This document shows, one piece after another, positions 13,924 to 22,980 of a stretch of DNA of 34,154 nucleotides (within the stretch, counting starts at the first letter, position 1; each line of letters opens with the position of its first letter). The position numbers were made by a program, and so were the translations under genes. This DNA is from UBA10438 sp964432155. Lineage in GTDB: Bacteria > Bacteroidota > Ignavibacteria > Kapaibacteriales > Kapaibacteriaceae. The DNA is taken from positions 1 through 34,154 of the forward strand of contig CAYSMF010000019.1 of NCBI GenBank assembly GCA_964432155.1, written 5' to 3'. Under the pieces are notes generated by a model. The model was not told the origin of the DNA, did not search any database, and was given only the letters and a program-made list of their open reading frames with translations.

Positions 13924-15761
13924 AGAGAACGACGGAGCCAGAAATCGCGCATTTCCTTCTGACGCGAGCTTGGGGATTCTATTTCAACGAGTCGGAACAC
14001 AGGCTGGGCTACCGGCGTCAATATGACGCGATAGAGTCGACCATCACAGTGTGCATCGACCGTTGCCCCCTTGCCAAGTGCGGCACCAAGATAGTGATCT
14101 ACCTGGGCTGTGCTTGCTACGCGCTTGCCGTTGATGGCGATAATCTCATCGTCAATACCGATCCCAGCTGCAGCCGCAGGAGCACCGTCATCAACTCCAC
14201 GGACGACGATCTTACCATTGGCTTCGGCAAGCGTCCATCCACAGTATGGCGCCGCTGGCACCGTTGCGAATGGGATCTTCTCGCCAATCGTTGCAGCGTC
14301 AGCCTTCTTTGCAACTGTCTCGATGCGCAAGCCAAGGGGCGTGAGGATCTCTTCGTACGGTAACTCCTCGGTGCCGCTCAGCCAGCTGAGCACGCGATCG
14401 CGAACCTGAATCTTCGTTGACTCTTCGATGATCGCAATGCACTCATCTTCCGTCATGCCGCGCGATGGATCAGCTTGGTAGCGCTTCCACATTCCACGAA
14501 GCGCATCATCAAGCGAGAAGCGTCCGTCGCTGTGATCGATGATGTAGGCATCGAGCAGGAACATCGCAACGCCACCCTTGAGGTAGTACGATGGGAAGCG
14601 GTTGTTGCCGTCAGGACTTTGCATGTAGAGCTTCAACCATGCGAGGTACGAGCTATCACGCGTCGACAGTGCGAAGCGTCCAGGCACCATGGCCAGACGT
14701 GCAAGGTGATCCTTCGACAACACATCGATGTACTCCTTGGCCGTCATGAATCCACAACGGTACGTCAGCAGATCATCGTAGTATGATGTAAGGCCTTCAG
14801 CAAGCCAAAGCATCGGTGTGTAGGTTTCGCGTGTATAGTCGAACGGACCCAGCTCGGCTGGACGAATGCGCTTGACGTTCCAGAGATGGAAATACTCGTG
14901 GCATAGCAGCGAGAGAAGTCCGGTAACCTTCGACTTATCGAGCAGCGTTGATGGATCGACGGCATTCACACTCATGCGTGCATGCTCTAAGCCGCCCCCT
15001 GCACCAGGATAGATCTGGATGATAAAGACGTAGCGATCATACGGCACGCCGCCAAAGATCTCGGCTTCCACCTTGACGATGCGCTCGCACTGTGTTGTGA
15101 GCCAATCAATGTCGAGTATATGATTTGTTGGCATTGCGACTTCGTGCACTGCACCTGCGGCAGTAAACGTGCGCACTTGGTGATCACCAATTTCGATTGG
15201 CGAGTCAGCGAGGATGTCATAGTTCAATGCACCAAGCAATACACCATCGGCACTCGGCGCTACCACCGGCGACAATGCTGTTGAAACACTTGGCCAACGC
15301 GTTTGATCGTGCGTCAGTCGCACATGATGGATTTCCTGCGTGCGCCCTTCAACGTACATGCACACGCCCGTTGGTACAAGAAACGCATGGAAGCGATTGA
15401 CGTGGTTGGTGCGGACGGTGCGCTCGTGACAGTAGACGAGATACTCCACCTCGATACTGTCGCTACCCTGCGTCGGCACAACGAGCGATGCCTTGTCGCG
15501 CCACGATGGAGTAACCTGCGTACGATTGCCATTCTTAACGCTGTAGGCAACAACATTGCCTTGGTACCCTGCATAATCGCGGATCTTGTAGCTGCCTGGC
15601 GACCATGATGGCATCACCAGCGTTACACTGTCGCCCGTAACACGATCAACACGCATGCGCACATGCACAAGGTGCTGTGGTGCACGGTCGAAGCTGAGCG
15701 TATAGGTAATGGCCGACGTGGTGTTACGCAGATCGGCGTCGCGTTGTTCAATGGAGTACAT
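13920..15761 (-). CDS. M61 family metallopeptidase with C-terminal PDZ domain
   Basis: M61 (glycyl aminopeptidase-like) enzymes are zinc peptidases. In this 613-residue protein the N-terminal beta domain (about 1-200; MPSWSPGSYKIRDYAGY is a family hallmark) is followed by GGGLEH (255-260), the zinc motif HEYFH (288-292) and WLAEGLTSYY (319-328), where E322 is the likely third ligand. The C-terminal ~90 residues hold a PDZ domain (VRGVDDGAPAAAAGIGIDDE, then IIAINGKRV). No signal peptide is evident at this start, so the protein may be cytoplasmic, unlike several secreted relatives. Its ATG overlaps the stop of the J-domain gene (TGATG) and its stop overlaps the next gene's GTG. A role in envelope protein quality control is inferred from its neighbours. 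Confidence 0.92.
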   Translation of the reverse strand: MYSIEQRDADLRNTTSAITYTLSFDRAPQHLVHVRMRVDRVTGDSVTLVMPSWSPGSYKIRDYAGYQGNVVAYSVKNGNRTQVTPSWRDKASLVVPTQGSDSIEVEYLVYCHERTVRTNHVNRFHAFLVPTGVCMYVEGRTQEIHHVRLTHDQTRWPSVSTALSPVVAPSADGVLLGALNYDILADSPIEIGDHQVRTFTAAGAVHEVAMPTNHILDIDWLTTQCERIVKVEAEIFGGVPYDRYVFIIQIYPGAGGGLEHARMSVNAVDPSTLLDKSKVTGLLSLLCHEYFHLWNVKRIRPAELGPFDYTRETYTPMLWLAEGLTSYYDDLLTYRCGFMTAKEYIDVLSKDHLARLAMVPGRFALSTRDSSYLAWLKLYMQSPDGNNRFPSYYLKGGVAMFLLDAYIIDHSDGRFSLDDALRGMWKRYQADPSRGMTEDECIAIIEESTKIQVRDRVLSWLSGTEELPYEEILTPLGLRIETVAKKADAATIGEKIPFATVPAAPYCGWTLAEANGKIVVRGVDDGAPAAAAGIGIDDEIIAINGKRVASTAQVDHYLGAALGKGATVDAHCDGRLYRVILTPVAQPVFRLVEIESPSSRQKEMRDFWLRRSL

Positions 15762-16663
15762 CAGCGTTGTCCAAAGTAGGTGTTCTTCATAAAGTCTTCT
15801 TCAAACGTCTGCTCGTCCTTCGTCTTCGTCACATCCGTACCGGTCGGTACATCACCACCGGTGAGCTCACGATAATGCTCGCGATTCTCTGCAATCTCGC
15901 GTTCTTTCTCGTTGATCGCCAACTGCAATTCGCGTGTATGCGACGCACGCCATGTTTCATCGTCGAGTTCGGCTTCGTGCACGAATGGCTCCTGCGACCG
16001 CAGGCGACGAAGCTTACGCTCTTCCACGTCGCGGCGACGTTCAAGCGTCTCTACTTCGCGCTGCCAGCGCTCGAGATCCCATGATGCGGTGTGCGCTTCA
16101 TCGACGTCGACACCACCGACCAGACTCACGAGTGCACGGAGCTGACTCACATTGCGATCCTTGTACGCCGTCTGCACGCGATGCCAGTACGAACTATCGG
16201 TCGCGTCTTCACCCGTCGCATCAGGATGCAGCTTCTTCACGAGCGATCGGTACATGTTCACAAGCTCAGCATCATCCGTAGCATCGATGCGTGATGCGGC
16301 TGCGCGATTGCGCTCATCAGATGTCATATCGAAGGCTTCACGCAATCGTCGATGATAGCGCGCGTACTCCTTATCGACAACGGTGTTGATCAGTCTGATA
16401 ATCTCCGACGTCAGTCGCTCACCGCGCGACACCTTGATGCTGAGCAATTCAACGCGACGCGCGAGTTCCGAACTGGCAACAGCAGCGATCTGGAGTTGAC
16501 GTTCAAGTTCGCCGAAGTGCGTTTCGTAGGCTGCATTGAGTCGTGGTCGTACCACGGTCGACAACCGATGCCACTCCTCGAGCGCTTCACGGATGCCACG
16601 CTTGGCGGCCGCAAAGCGGTCTGCTAATTCGGTCTGCTCGGGATGGTGCGTCAGGTTCGACAT
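15761..16663 (-). CDS. J-domain coiled-coil protein
   Basis: This 300-residue protein has an unusual layout: long charged helices (about 20-115), then a J-domain-like segment with LVNMYRSLVKKLHPDATGED (135-154, HPD at 146-148) followed by SSYWHRVQTAYKD, then another Arg/Glu-rich coiled-coil (about 190-270). The HPD motif is needed to stimulate Hsp70 ATPase, so a DnaK partner is expected. There are no zinc-finger or client-binding domains of classical DnaJ. The ATG at 16663 lies 8 nt after the BatA gene; longer forms would start inside that gene and add residues without family character. The client is unknown. Confidence 0.75.
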   Translation of the reverse strand: MSNLTHHPEQTELADRFAAAKRGIREALEEWHRLSTVVRPRLNAAYETHFGELERQLQIAAVASSELARRVELLSIKVSRGERLTSEIIRLINTVVDKEYARYHRRLREAFDMTSDERNRAAASRIDATDDAELVNMYRSLVKKLHPDATGEDATDSSYWHRVQTAYKDRNVSQLRALVSLVGGVDVDEAHTASWDLERWQREVETLERRRDVEERKLRRLRSQEPFVHEAELDDETWRASHTRELQLAINEKEREIAENREHYRELTGGDVPTGTDVTKTKDEQTFEEDFMKNTYFGQR

Positions 16664-16671
16664 CGCGGAAT

Positions 16672-18774
16672 TTACGCCGTTGGTGCGACCGATGATTCCT
16701 GCGCCATGAAGCGCGACACAGCCATTTCGGCAAACGCGCAGAGGAGTGCGAGAGCGACGCACACCGACCATAGCTCCGAGCCGGTGCGTGCGGCTTGTGC
16801 AACATCCCGCATTGACGACTGCGTACTCACTTCAACAACGTGGTCTGGGTGGTCGACCATCGGCTTAAGCGCGTTCGACCATTCCGAGCGCTCGAAGAAG
16901 TCGAGGCGTGATTCGGTGGTGCGCGCATTTGCCGTTACAGTCATTACCGGCGACGAGTCCTGTGTGCGAATCTTTACAACCCCACTGCGATCCTGTCCTG
17001 GCACCTCAAGCAACGTTGCCGACGGAAGTCGAATCGGGAACAGTGTGGTTTCGATATCCGATGCGTCGCGTGCGATAAAACTCTGCTCGCCAGCACGACG
17101 TGGCGGGAGTGGCACGCGAATCGGTTCGCCAATGGCGACGGAAGCCCCTTGATCGCGAGGCGATACAGTGTAGAGAATCGACCGCACCATAAACGCCGCA
17201 AAAAGTCCAGTCGTTGGGAAGCTGCTCCACTCCATCGTTGGTGGCACAGCACAATAGACCACGCGACCTTGACCGAGCACAGACTCGCTGATCATCGCCC
17301 CCGCACTTGTCTGCACGATATCTGTTCCGCCACGGGAAGGGCGGATCGTGGTGATGCGTGGCGACTCAACGGCGCGGTTATCTCCGGCGTTTGTTGTGAA
17401 CACGCCAGCAAACAACGGATGCATCTTGTCGGTCGTTGTGATGCTGAATGGCGCATCGTCCGAGCGAATCGGCTCGGAGAGCGTCAACCCGCAACCCACC
17501 ATCAGCTCGGCAAGTCCAGCTGCTTGCGATGCGAACACAACCAAGCCACCACCTGCTTCAACAAACTGACGCACCTGGGCTACGTCCTGCGAAGCGATGT
17601 CGCTTCCGGCAATCACGAGCGCATCCATTTGCGACAGCTGTGGTGCTGCTTCGCGAATCGTGCGGTACACCTGCACGCGAGGCGCACTGCGCTCCATGCC
17701 TGGTAGCGACAATACGGTGCGCGCAAACATCACGTCGGATTCAGATCCGATCATCGCAACACGCGAACGCTCAGGCACAGTGAATCCAACCCAACGAATG
17801 TTGTCGCGATCGATGGCATCATTCTCGAGTTCAACCGCAGCACCGATCATTCCGGTGCGTTGTGGCGGTGCAGCGAGCGCTACGTTGCGTGTTTCTCCTG
17901 CCGGCACATCGATCACGCGCTGTGCAACTCGCACACCATCAAACGACAGCGAGACGATCACGCCTGTGGCATCACGATCACTACCGTTGCGTACTTGGGC
18001 TTCGAATTCAACGGGCTTTTCTGGTTGAAACAGCGCCGTGCGCAGCGCCACGGAGTCGACCGAGCAATTCTGCTCGAGTCCACGCTGACCTTGTCCAACA
18101 CGCACGAGGAACACCGACGCATCGTGCATCAGCACATGGTCTCGCGACGCATCGGTGCGCTCCATGAGCGACCGTTGAGCATCGCTGATCACGTAGATCT
18201 CGCGATGCGGATGCAGCGCGTTATCGAGGAGCGGACGTATCGTGCGGAGTGATGATGGCACGTTTGCTGTACCATCGGTGCAGCGGACGCGCTCTACCTG
18301 ATCAAGTGCAACCTGAAACGTCCGTGTAAAGTCGATCGACGCCGATGCGTCGAGTCCCGTCATCGGCAGCACAACAACTTCATCGCCATCGCGCAGCCCC
18401 TCAATGATCTGTCGCGCAGCCTTCTTGGCTTGCGCGAGCCGCTGGCCCCCTCCATCGGATGCCTCCATGCTTCCCGAGTTGTCGATCAGGATCATCACGC
18501 TCGTGCGCGATGTGGTGCTCAGCAACGGAAGCGAACCAGGGATCGTTGGACGTGCGAGTGCGAACACGGCAAAGAGCACAACGAGTGTGCGGAGGATGAG
18601 CAGAAGAATCTGCTGCATCTTCAGTTTACGTACACGCGTCTGCTGCAACTCCAACAGGAATTGCACCGTCGAGAACTCGATCGTACGCAGCTTGCGGAGA
18701 TTCAACAGGTGCAAGAGCACCGGAATACTGGCGGCAGCGAGACCAAGTAGTGCAAACGGATTGAGGAAGTTCAT
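16672..18774 (-). CDS. BatA-type VWA-domain membrane protein
   Basis: The first ~75 residues are the BatA N-terminal domain with two membrane helices and the signature NPFALLGLAAASIPVLLHLL, then LRKLRTIEFSTVQFL. A von Willebrand A domain follows with the metal-binding motif DNSGS (98-102) and VISDAQR. The middle is beta-rich (ligand-like or Ig-like segments) and a single helix near the C-terminus (about 670-693) anchors the end. The length of 700 residues is usual for this architecture in Bacteroidota, where it is often found beside MoxR/BatB clusters. Those partners are not in this window. Its ATG overlaps the RluB stop (TGATG). The protein probably scaffolds or senses in the inner membrane; function is not known. 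Confidence 0.9.
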   Translation of the reverse strand: MNFLNPFALLGLAAASIPVLLHLLNLRKLRTIEFSTVQFLLELQQTRVRKLKMQQILLLILRTLVVLFAVFALARPTIPGSLPLLSTTSRTSVMILIDNSGSMEASDGGGQRLAQAKKAARQIIEGLRDGDEVVVLPMTGLDASASIDFTRTFQVALDQVERVRCTDGTANVPSSLRTIRPLLDNALHPHREIYVISDAQRSLMERTDASRDHVLMHDASVFLVRVGQGQRGLEQNCSVDSVALRTALFQPEKPVEFEAQVRNGSDRDATGVIVSLSFDGVRVAQRVIDVPAGETRNVALAAPPQRTGMIGAAVELENDAIDRDNIRWVGFTVPERSRVAMIGSESDVMFARTVLSLPGMERSAPRVQVYRTIREAAPQLSQMDALVIAGSDIASQDVAQVRQFVEAGGGLVVFASQAAGLAELMVGCGLTLSEPIRSDDAPFSITTTDKMHPLFAGVFTTNAGDNRAVESPRITTIRPSRGGTDIVQTSAGAMISESVLGQGRVVYCAVPPTMEWSSFPTTGLFAAFMVRSILYTVSPRDQGASVAIGEPIRVPLPPRRAGEQSFIARDASDIETTLFPIRLPSATLLEVPGQDRSGVVKIRTQDSSPVMTVTANARTTESRLDFFERSEWSNALKPMVDHPDHVVEVSTQSSMRDVAQAARTGSELWSVCVALALLCAFAEMAVSRFMAQESSVAPTA

Positions 18775-19601
18775 CAGTCCAGTTTTACGAGTCGTTTGAG
18801 TTCGAACACTTCATCGCGTGTGAGGTGACGATACTCACCCCGTTTCAGTCCACGCGTCGACATGTTTGCATACTCTCTTCGATCAAGGCGCTTGACGTCG
18901 AAGCCAAGGTGCTCGAAGATGCGACGGACTTCGCGGTTGCGACCTTCGCGAATACCAATCATCACGTTGGTTTTATCCGACGGGTCGATGGTTACTTCGC
19001 AAGGCTGTGTTGGACCATCCTCGAGCTCGACACCCGCGGCAATCGTTCGTGCTTGGTCTGGACGCAATGGTTTATCCAGCACAGCCTTATAGACGCGCAG
19101 AATGCCATAGCGAGGGTGCATCAGGCGGTTGGCGAGCTCACCATCATTGGTGAGTAGCAACACGCCCGTCGTATTCCGGTCGAGGCGTCCTACCGTGAAG
19201 AGGCGTGTCTTGAGGCGGACCACATCGAAGACCGTTGCGCGCCCCTTTTCATCGCTGGATGTCGAGATCACATCCTTTGGCTTGTTGAGCACGATGTAGG
19301 TAAGGTGCTTGTAGCGTGTGATTGGCTCGCCGTTCACGGTTACCATGTCGTCGATTTCGACCTTGGTGCCGAGTTCGGTGACGACACGACCGTTGACCTT
19401 TACCGCACCTGTGCGGATGAGTTCATCGGCGCGACGTCGCGAGGCAACGCCGGCATCGGCAATGGCCTTGTTCAGTCGTTGTGGCGCGTTGGGCGCTTCG
19501 TATTCGCTATCTGCCTTTGCCTTCTTACGAGGCGCTTCGTCCTGCGGTTGCGGACGTTGCTGGCGTTGCGGTGGTCGGGATGGTCGTCGTTGATTGCGCA
19601 T
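18774..19601 (-). CDS. RluB/RsuA-family pseudouridine synthase
   Basis: This enzyme class converts uridine to pseudouridine in rRNA. The protein (275 residues from the ATG at 19601) has a disordered Arg/Pro/Gln/Lys-rich N-terminal tail of about 40 residues, an S4 RNA-binding domain (RLNKAIADAGVASRRRADEL, then VKVNGRVV), and the catalytic domain with GRLDRNTTGVLLLTNDGEL, in which the Asp (residue 141) is the nucleophile. NREVRRIFEHLGFDVKRL is the family C-terminal motif. The tail is longer than in E. coli RluB and is encoded in another frame within the end of the glycosyltransferase gene. An ATG at 19613 is an alternative start. RluB (23S rRNA) is more likely than RsuA (16S), but the target position is inferred from family similarity only. 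Confidence 0.88.
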   Translation of the reverse strand: MRNQRRPSRPPQRQQRPQPQDEAPRKKAKADSEYEAPNAPQRLNKAIADAGVASRRRADELIRTGAVKVNGRVVTELGTKVEIDDMVTVNGEPITRYKHLTYIVLNKPKDVISTSSDEKGRATVFDVVRLKTRLFTVGRLDRNTTGVLLLTNDGELANRLMHPRYGILRVYKAVLDKPLRPDQARTIAAGVELEDGPTQPCEVTIDPSDKTNVMIGIREGRNREVRRIFEHLGFDVKRLDRREYANMSTRGLKRGEYRHLTRDEVFELKRLVKLD

Positions 19602-20613
19602 GGCGATTCTCATCGTGTGCGTGAAGAAGATCGTTGATTGCAGCTTCTACTGCATCAACACTGAGGTGCGTCATACACGCATGTGTACCAAGCGGACACG
19701 CGGCTGCGCCGTGTGCGCTGCATGGTCGACATGCGAGATCTGTACGCTGAACAACACGTCCGTTTGGTCCGAGCGGACCAAATCCGAACTCCGGTACGGT
19801 TGGTCCGAAGATCGCAACTGTAGGAACTTGGCACATCGAGGCGAGATGCACGGGAGCGCTGTCGTTCGAAACTACGACATTCGCCTGTGCAATGATGGCT
19901 GCAGCCTCGGGTAATGTGGTTTGTCCGCTTGCATCACGACTCAGCAACGACTCAGCAATAACGCCACGTGTTGACGCATCACCGATCGCCACAACGCGGT
20001 ACCCACGGTGTTCCAGACGCGTAGCCAGCTCGCGAAACGATGCTGCAGGCCATTGCTTTGTTGGCCACACAGATCCTGGAGCGAGCACGATAAGGGGGCT
20101 CACCCCAGCTGGGATGTGGTGCGATGCCTGTTCGACGTCGGATTCCCTTGTGATGGCAATCGGCATCACGGACATTACATCAATCGGTGTCTGTGTGTGT
20201 GCTTGCAGCAAGGCAAGGTGTCGCTGCGCATCATGTGCTGCCGCTGGGTAGGGCACCTTCACATTAGCGATCCACTTCGTCCATGCATCAGCATACGTGA
20301 TTACGCGTCGAGCGCGCATATCACGCACCAGCATCATTGTGCGGAAGCTCTTATGTGGCACCAGAACGATCGCATCTGCAGCATGCACATTTCGTGCGAG
20401 CGTTTTCCGTGCTGACGACGTGCGATGTCGTGCCCGCTTATCGAACACCACTACCTCGTCAATCGCATGGCAGCGTTCGGCGATGCCCGATGCGGCTGGC
20501 GTGGTAACCATCACCACGTGCGCTTCGGCATCATACTGCTTGATTGCAGCACACAGCGGCAACGTCAGCACGACGTCGCCGAGGAACGCTGTTTGCACAA
20601 CGATCCACTTCAT
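19525..20613 (-). CDS. Glycosyltransferase family 9 (heptosyltransferase-like)
   Basis: This 362-residue protein has the two-domain GT-B layout of lipopolysaccharide heptosyltransferases. The N-terminal domain opens with MKWIVVQTAFLGDVVLTLPL. The C-terminal donor domain has LAPGSVWPTKQWPAASFREL and SNDSAPVHLASMCQVPTVAI, then FGPT. These motifs define GT9 enzymes such as WaaF, which transfer heptose from ADP-heptose to core sugars; the exact donor here is not shown. The ATG at 20613 overlaps the acyltransferase stop (ATGA) and is preferred over a start ten codons upstream. The last ~25 residues are Thr/Ala/Ser-rich low complexity and overlap rluB by 77 nt in another frame. Confidence 0.87.
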   Translation of the reverse strand: MKWIVVQTAFLGDVVLTLPLCAAIKQYDAEAHVVMVTTPAASGIAERCHAIDEVVVFDKRARHRTSSARKTLARNVHAADAIVLVPHKSFRTMMLVRDMRARRVITYADAWTKWIANVKVPYPAAAHDAQRHLALLQAHTQTPIDVMSVMPIAITRESDVEQASHHIPAGVSPLIVLAPGSVWPTKQWPAASFRELATRLEHRGYRVVAIGDASTRGVIAESLLSRDASGQTTLPEAAAIIAQANVVVSNDSAPVHLASMCQVPTVAIFGPTVPEFGFGPLGPNGRVVQRTDLACRPCSAHGAAACPLGTHACMTHLSVDAVEAAINDLLHAHDENRHAQSTTTIPTTATPATSATAGRSAS

Positions 20614-21485
20614 GCGCGCCACCGACGATGTTGCCACGACCATAGTTCGGGTCTGCGACGCAATTGCTCTTCGAGCACAGCAACGTGCCGACGTGTAAGC
20701 TCACGCACACCCTCGCGATCATTCGCCAGGTCATCCATCGGCAATGCGCGGATCGGCGCAACGTAGCGTCCATCATCCATGCGTTCTGCGAAAGCGTAGT
20801 AAATCGGCGCATTGAAGCGCAGCGCGAGTGCAGCAGGCGCTTCATAGGTTGGCGTTGCCTTACCAAAGAACTCGATCCACGGATCCTTCTCCGGCACGCC
20901 ATGCTGATCGACAAGGAATGCTACTGTGCCACCACTGGAAAGTGTTTTGACCAAGGGGCGAGCAGCCTCCCCCATCGGAATGAGCACGTTACCAAACTTC
21001 GCACGATACGAATTGAGCAATCGATCGGCCGCTGCATTGTGTTGTGGATGCACAACGATCGATACTGGCGCATCGAGCATCACACCAGCAGCCATTGCGA
21101 GGTATTCCCAGTTACCGTAGTGAGCCGACAGAAAGATCGTTGGCTTGCCTTCTGCATGACGCGCTCGTACATCATCGAATCCAGGGATCGACACACGATC
21201 GAGCAACATCTGCTGCGTCAACGACGGCGTTGACAAGAGTTCTGCGAGAACAATGCCGAGGTTCTCATACGATGCCGCAACAATCGCATCACGTTCGTGT
21301 GCTGCAATTGAGGGGAATGCGAGTTCGACATTGCTCTCGGTGATGCGCTTGCGCGACGCCGATAACCCCATCATGCGGCGTCCAATGAACCGACCCAACG
21401 CGAGGCGCCCCGACCATGGCAATGATCGTGCTACGGAGCCGAGGGCCTGCAGCGCAAGCGTGGTTGAATGGTCGCGAAACGACAT
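20610..21485 (-). CDS. Lipid A acyltransferase (LpxL/HtrB family)
   Basis: LpxL-family enzymes add a secondary acyl chain to lipid A at the inner membrane. This 291-residue protein has the catalytic HX4(D/E) motif in SAHYGNWEYL (H122, E127), plus DQHGVPEKDPWIEFFGK and a terminal WSWQHRRWR, which are family hallmarks. The N-terminus has a moderately hydrophobic segment but no strong membrane helix. It overlaps the GWxTD gene at its start (TAATG) and the glycosyltransferase at its end (ATGA). Together with that glycosyltransferase it points to lipopolysaccharide synthesis. The acyl chain length and position cannot be read from the sequence. Confidence 0.92.
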   Translation of the reverse strand: MSFRDHSTTLALQALGSVARSLPWSGRLALGRFIGRRMMGLSASRKRITESNVELAFPSIAAHERDAIVAASYENLGIVLAELLSTPSLTQQMLLDRVSIPGFDDVRARHAEGKPTIFLSAHYGNWEYLAMAAGVMLDAPVSIVVHPQHNAAADRLLNSYRAKFGNVLIPMGEAARPLVKTLSSGGTVAFLVDQHGVPEKDPWIEFFGKATPTYEAPAALALRFNAPIYYAFAERMDDGRYVAPIRALPMDDLANDREGVRELTRRHVAVLEEQLRRRPELWSWQHRRWRA

Positions 21486-22897
21486 TATCGCTGTGCTGGC
21501 TGGAGCGACTGGAGCGGAATAGGATTTGGCTCGAAGGCCTTGCAGTACAAGTTGTACCAGTTTGGCTCGCGAATCTGGCCCATCATCGTGGAGTGTACCA
21601 AGCGGTGGTTCTGCTGCAGATTCATGTCGACGAAGTAGAAATGAACGCCACCCTGAATACCCTGGTAGAACCAGATCTCGTACGGCTTTGTGTCGATGGT
21701 CTGAATGAACTGTTCGATTTGCGTTGGCATGCCATATCGCAGCAACGTCAACCCACGATCGGTCTTCCAGCCATTCCGAAACGTTGGATTGCCATAGAAC
21801 GACTGTGCGCGCTTATACATCGCGCGGAAGTCGTCGAGACGTTCATTAGCAAACGTTGATGGATCGGGATCGCGCTGACGCCAGAACTTGAACAAGTAGC
21901 GCTGCTTCGAGCGTGTATCGGTGCATGATGCACGGATGCTCATCTCCGCGCGCGATGCAATCACGTCGGACAGTTCGAGCTCATGTTCAAGACGCTCATC
22001 GGTGACGACGGACCATTCTGATGCTTGGAACTGTTCATCTTCAGAGAGCAGGAGCTTACCCTCGGGCGGGAGTTCCGGATTCAGGATGAATACACGCTCT
22101 TCTTTTGTGTCGTATACGGTTGCGAGATCCTTCGACAACATGCGTGTGCGGAGCGTGTACACACCCGAGCGCAGCGCACCGGCAGGGATCTCCTCGCGTA
22201 CGACGAGTCCATCGCTTGTGCCGATCTCGCGCAGGTACGTTACGAGCTGCTCTTCACGGATGTGATCGAGTACTTGAAACTCAAGTGCAAACGTGTCGAG
22301 GCTGGCTCGGCGTGCGTTGTAGACTTCGGTATAGAAGCAAATCGACGGATCACGTCCGATGATTTCGTGACGTGGGTTTGGCTGTGCAGGTTCGCCATTG
22401 CGATCGAATCGAGCATCGCTACCGAACGCGCGCGGCATCACAAACATGATATCGCTCATCGACGGCTTAAAGGTGTACGCTTGCACCGTCGACGAAAACG
22501 AGCTCGTCAGCGAGCGCGTTGCGTCGTTAAGATCACGTGCGGTGAAGACCACCTTGTAGCTACCTGGAGCAAGCTGAAGTGGACGCACACCTGCGTAGAA
22601 CTTTTGGTGCACCGGCTGTTGCACCATGCTTGCCGCAGATGCAATCCACTCATCACGCGTCGTATCGCCGAGTGCAGATACAACATCGATGCGACAAAGC
22701 ATTTCAGCTTGAAATCCTGTTGGCGCGATCACATAGCGAAGTGCCGTATCAGCGAACGAGTATTGGAACTCCCACCGTGTGGAAGCCCCCTCGCCACGGA
22801 ACTGTACAACATCAACGACGATGTCGAGTGTGCGTTGATCGGCAGCATGCAGTGTACATGCTGCGGCAATCAGGGTACCGATGAGGATACGAATCAT
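21485..22897 (-). CDS. GWxTD-domain secreted protein
   Basis: This 470-residue protein has a signal peptide (MIRILIGTLIAAACTLHA) and a long beta-rich region. It ends in a GWxTD domain: FWRQRDPDPSTFANERLDDF, then FRNGWKTDRGLTLLRYGMPT (GWKTD at 376-380) and YEIWFYQ...GVHFYFVDMN. GWxTD proteins occur in Bacteroidota and related phyla and their function is not established. It is the first gene of the eight-gene run and starts 14 bp beyond the T-tract of the PorV operon terminator. No TAnnTTTG box is visible upstream, so its own promoter is unclear. Coupling to lipopolysaccharide genes suggests an envelope role. Confidence 0.88.
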   Translation of the reverse strand: MIRILIGTLIAAACTLHAADQRTLDIVVDVVQFRGEGASTRWEFQYSFADTALRYVIAPTGFQAEMLCRIDVVSALGDTTRDEWIASAASMVQQPVHQKFYAGVRPLQLAPGSYKVVFTARDLNDATRSLTSSFSSTVQAYTFKPSMSDIMFVMPRAFGSDARFDRNGEPAQPNPRHEIIGRDPSICFYTEVYNARRASLDTFALEFQVLDHIREEQLVTYLREIGTSDGLVVREEIPAGALRSGVYTLRTRMLSKDLATVYDTKEERVFILNPELPPEGKLLLSEDEQFQASEWSVVTDERLEHELELSDVIASRAEMSIRASCTDTRSKQRYLFKFWRQRDPDPSTFANERLDDFRAMYKRAQSFYGNPTFRNGWKTDRGLTLLRYGMPTQIEQFIQTIDTKPYEIWFYQGIQGGVHFYFVDMNLQQNHRLVHSTMMGQIREPNWYNLYCKAFEPNPIPLQSLQPAQR

Positions 22898-22910
22898 GAC
22901 TATGTGCCCT

Positions 22911-22954
22911 TAAAAACAATCAATGCCGTTCGTCCAGAGGACCAACGGCATTGA
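22911..22954 (-). terminator. Intrinsic terminator of the PorV operon
   Basis: A 16-bp stem with one C-C mismatch (arms 22920-22935 and 22939-22954) and a 3-nt loop is followed on the minus strand by ATTGTTTTTAA. It lies 26 bp after the PorV stop. It is the clearest terminator in the window. The 16 nt that follow it lead into the ATG of the GWxTD gene. Confidence 0.9.
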
Positions 22955-22980
22955 GAGAATTCTACGTCGACAGCCGTCGA

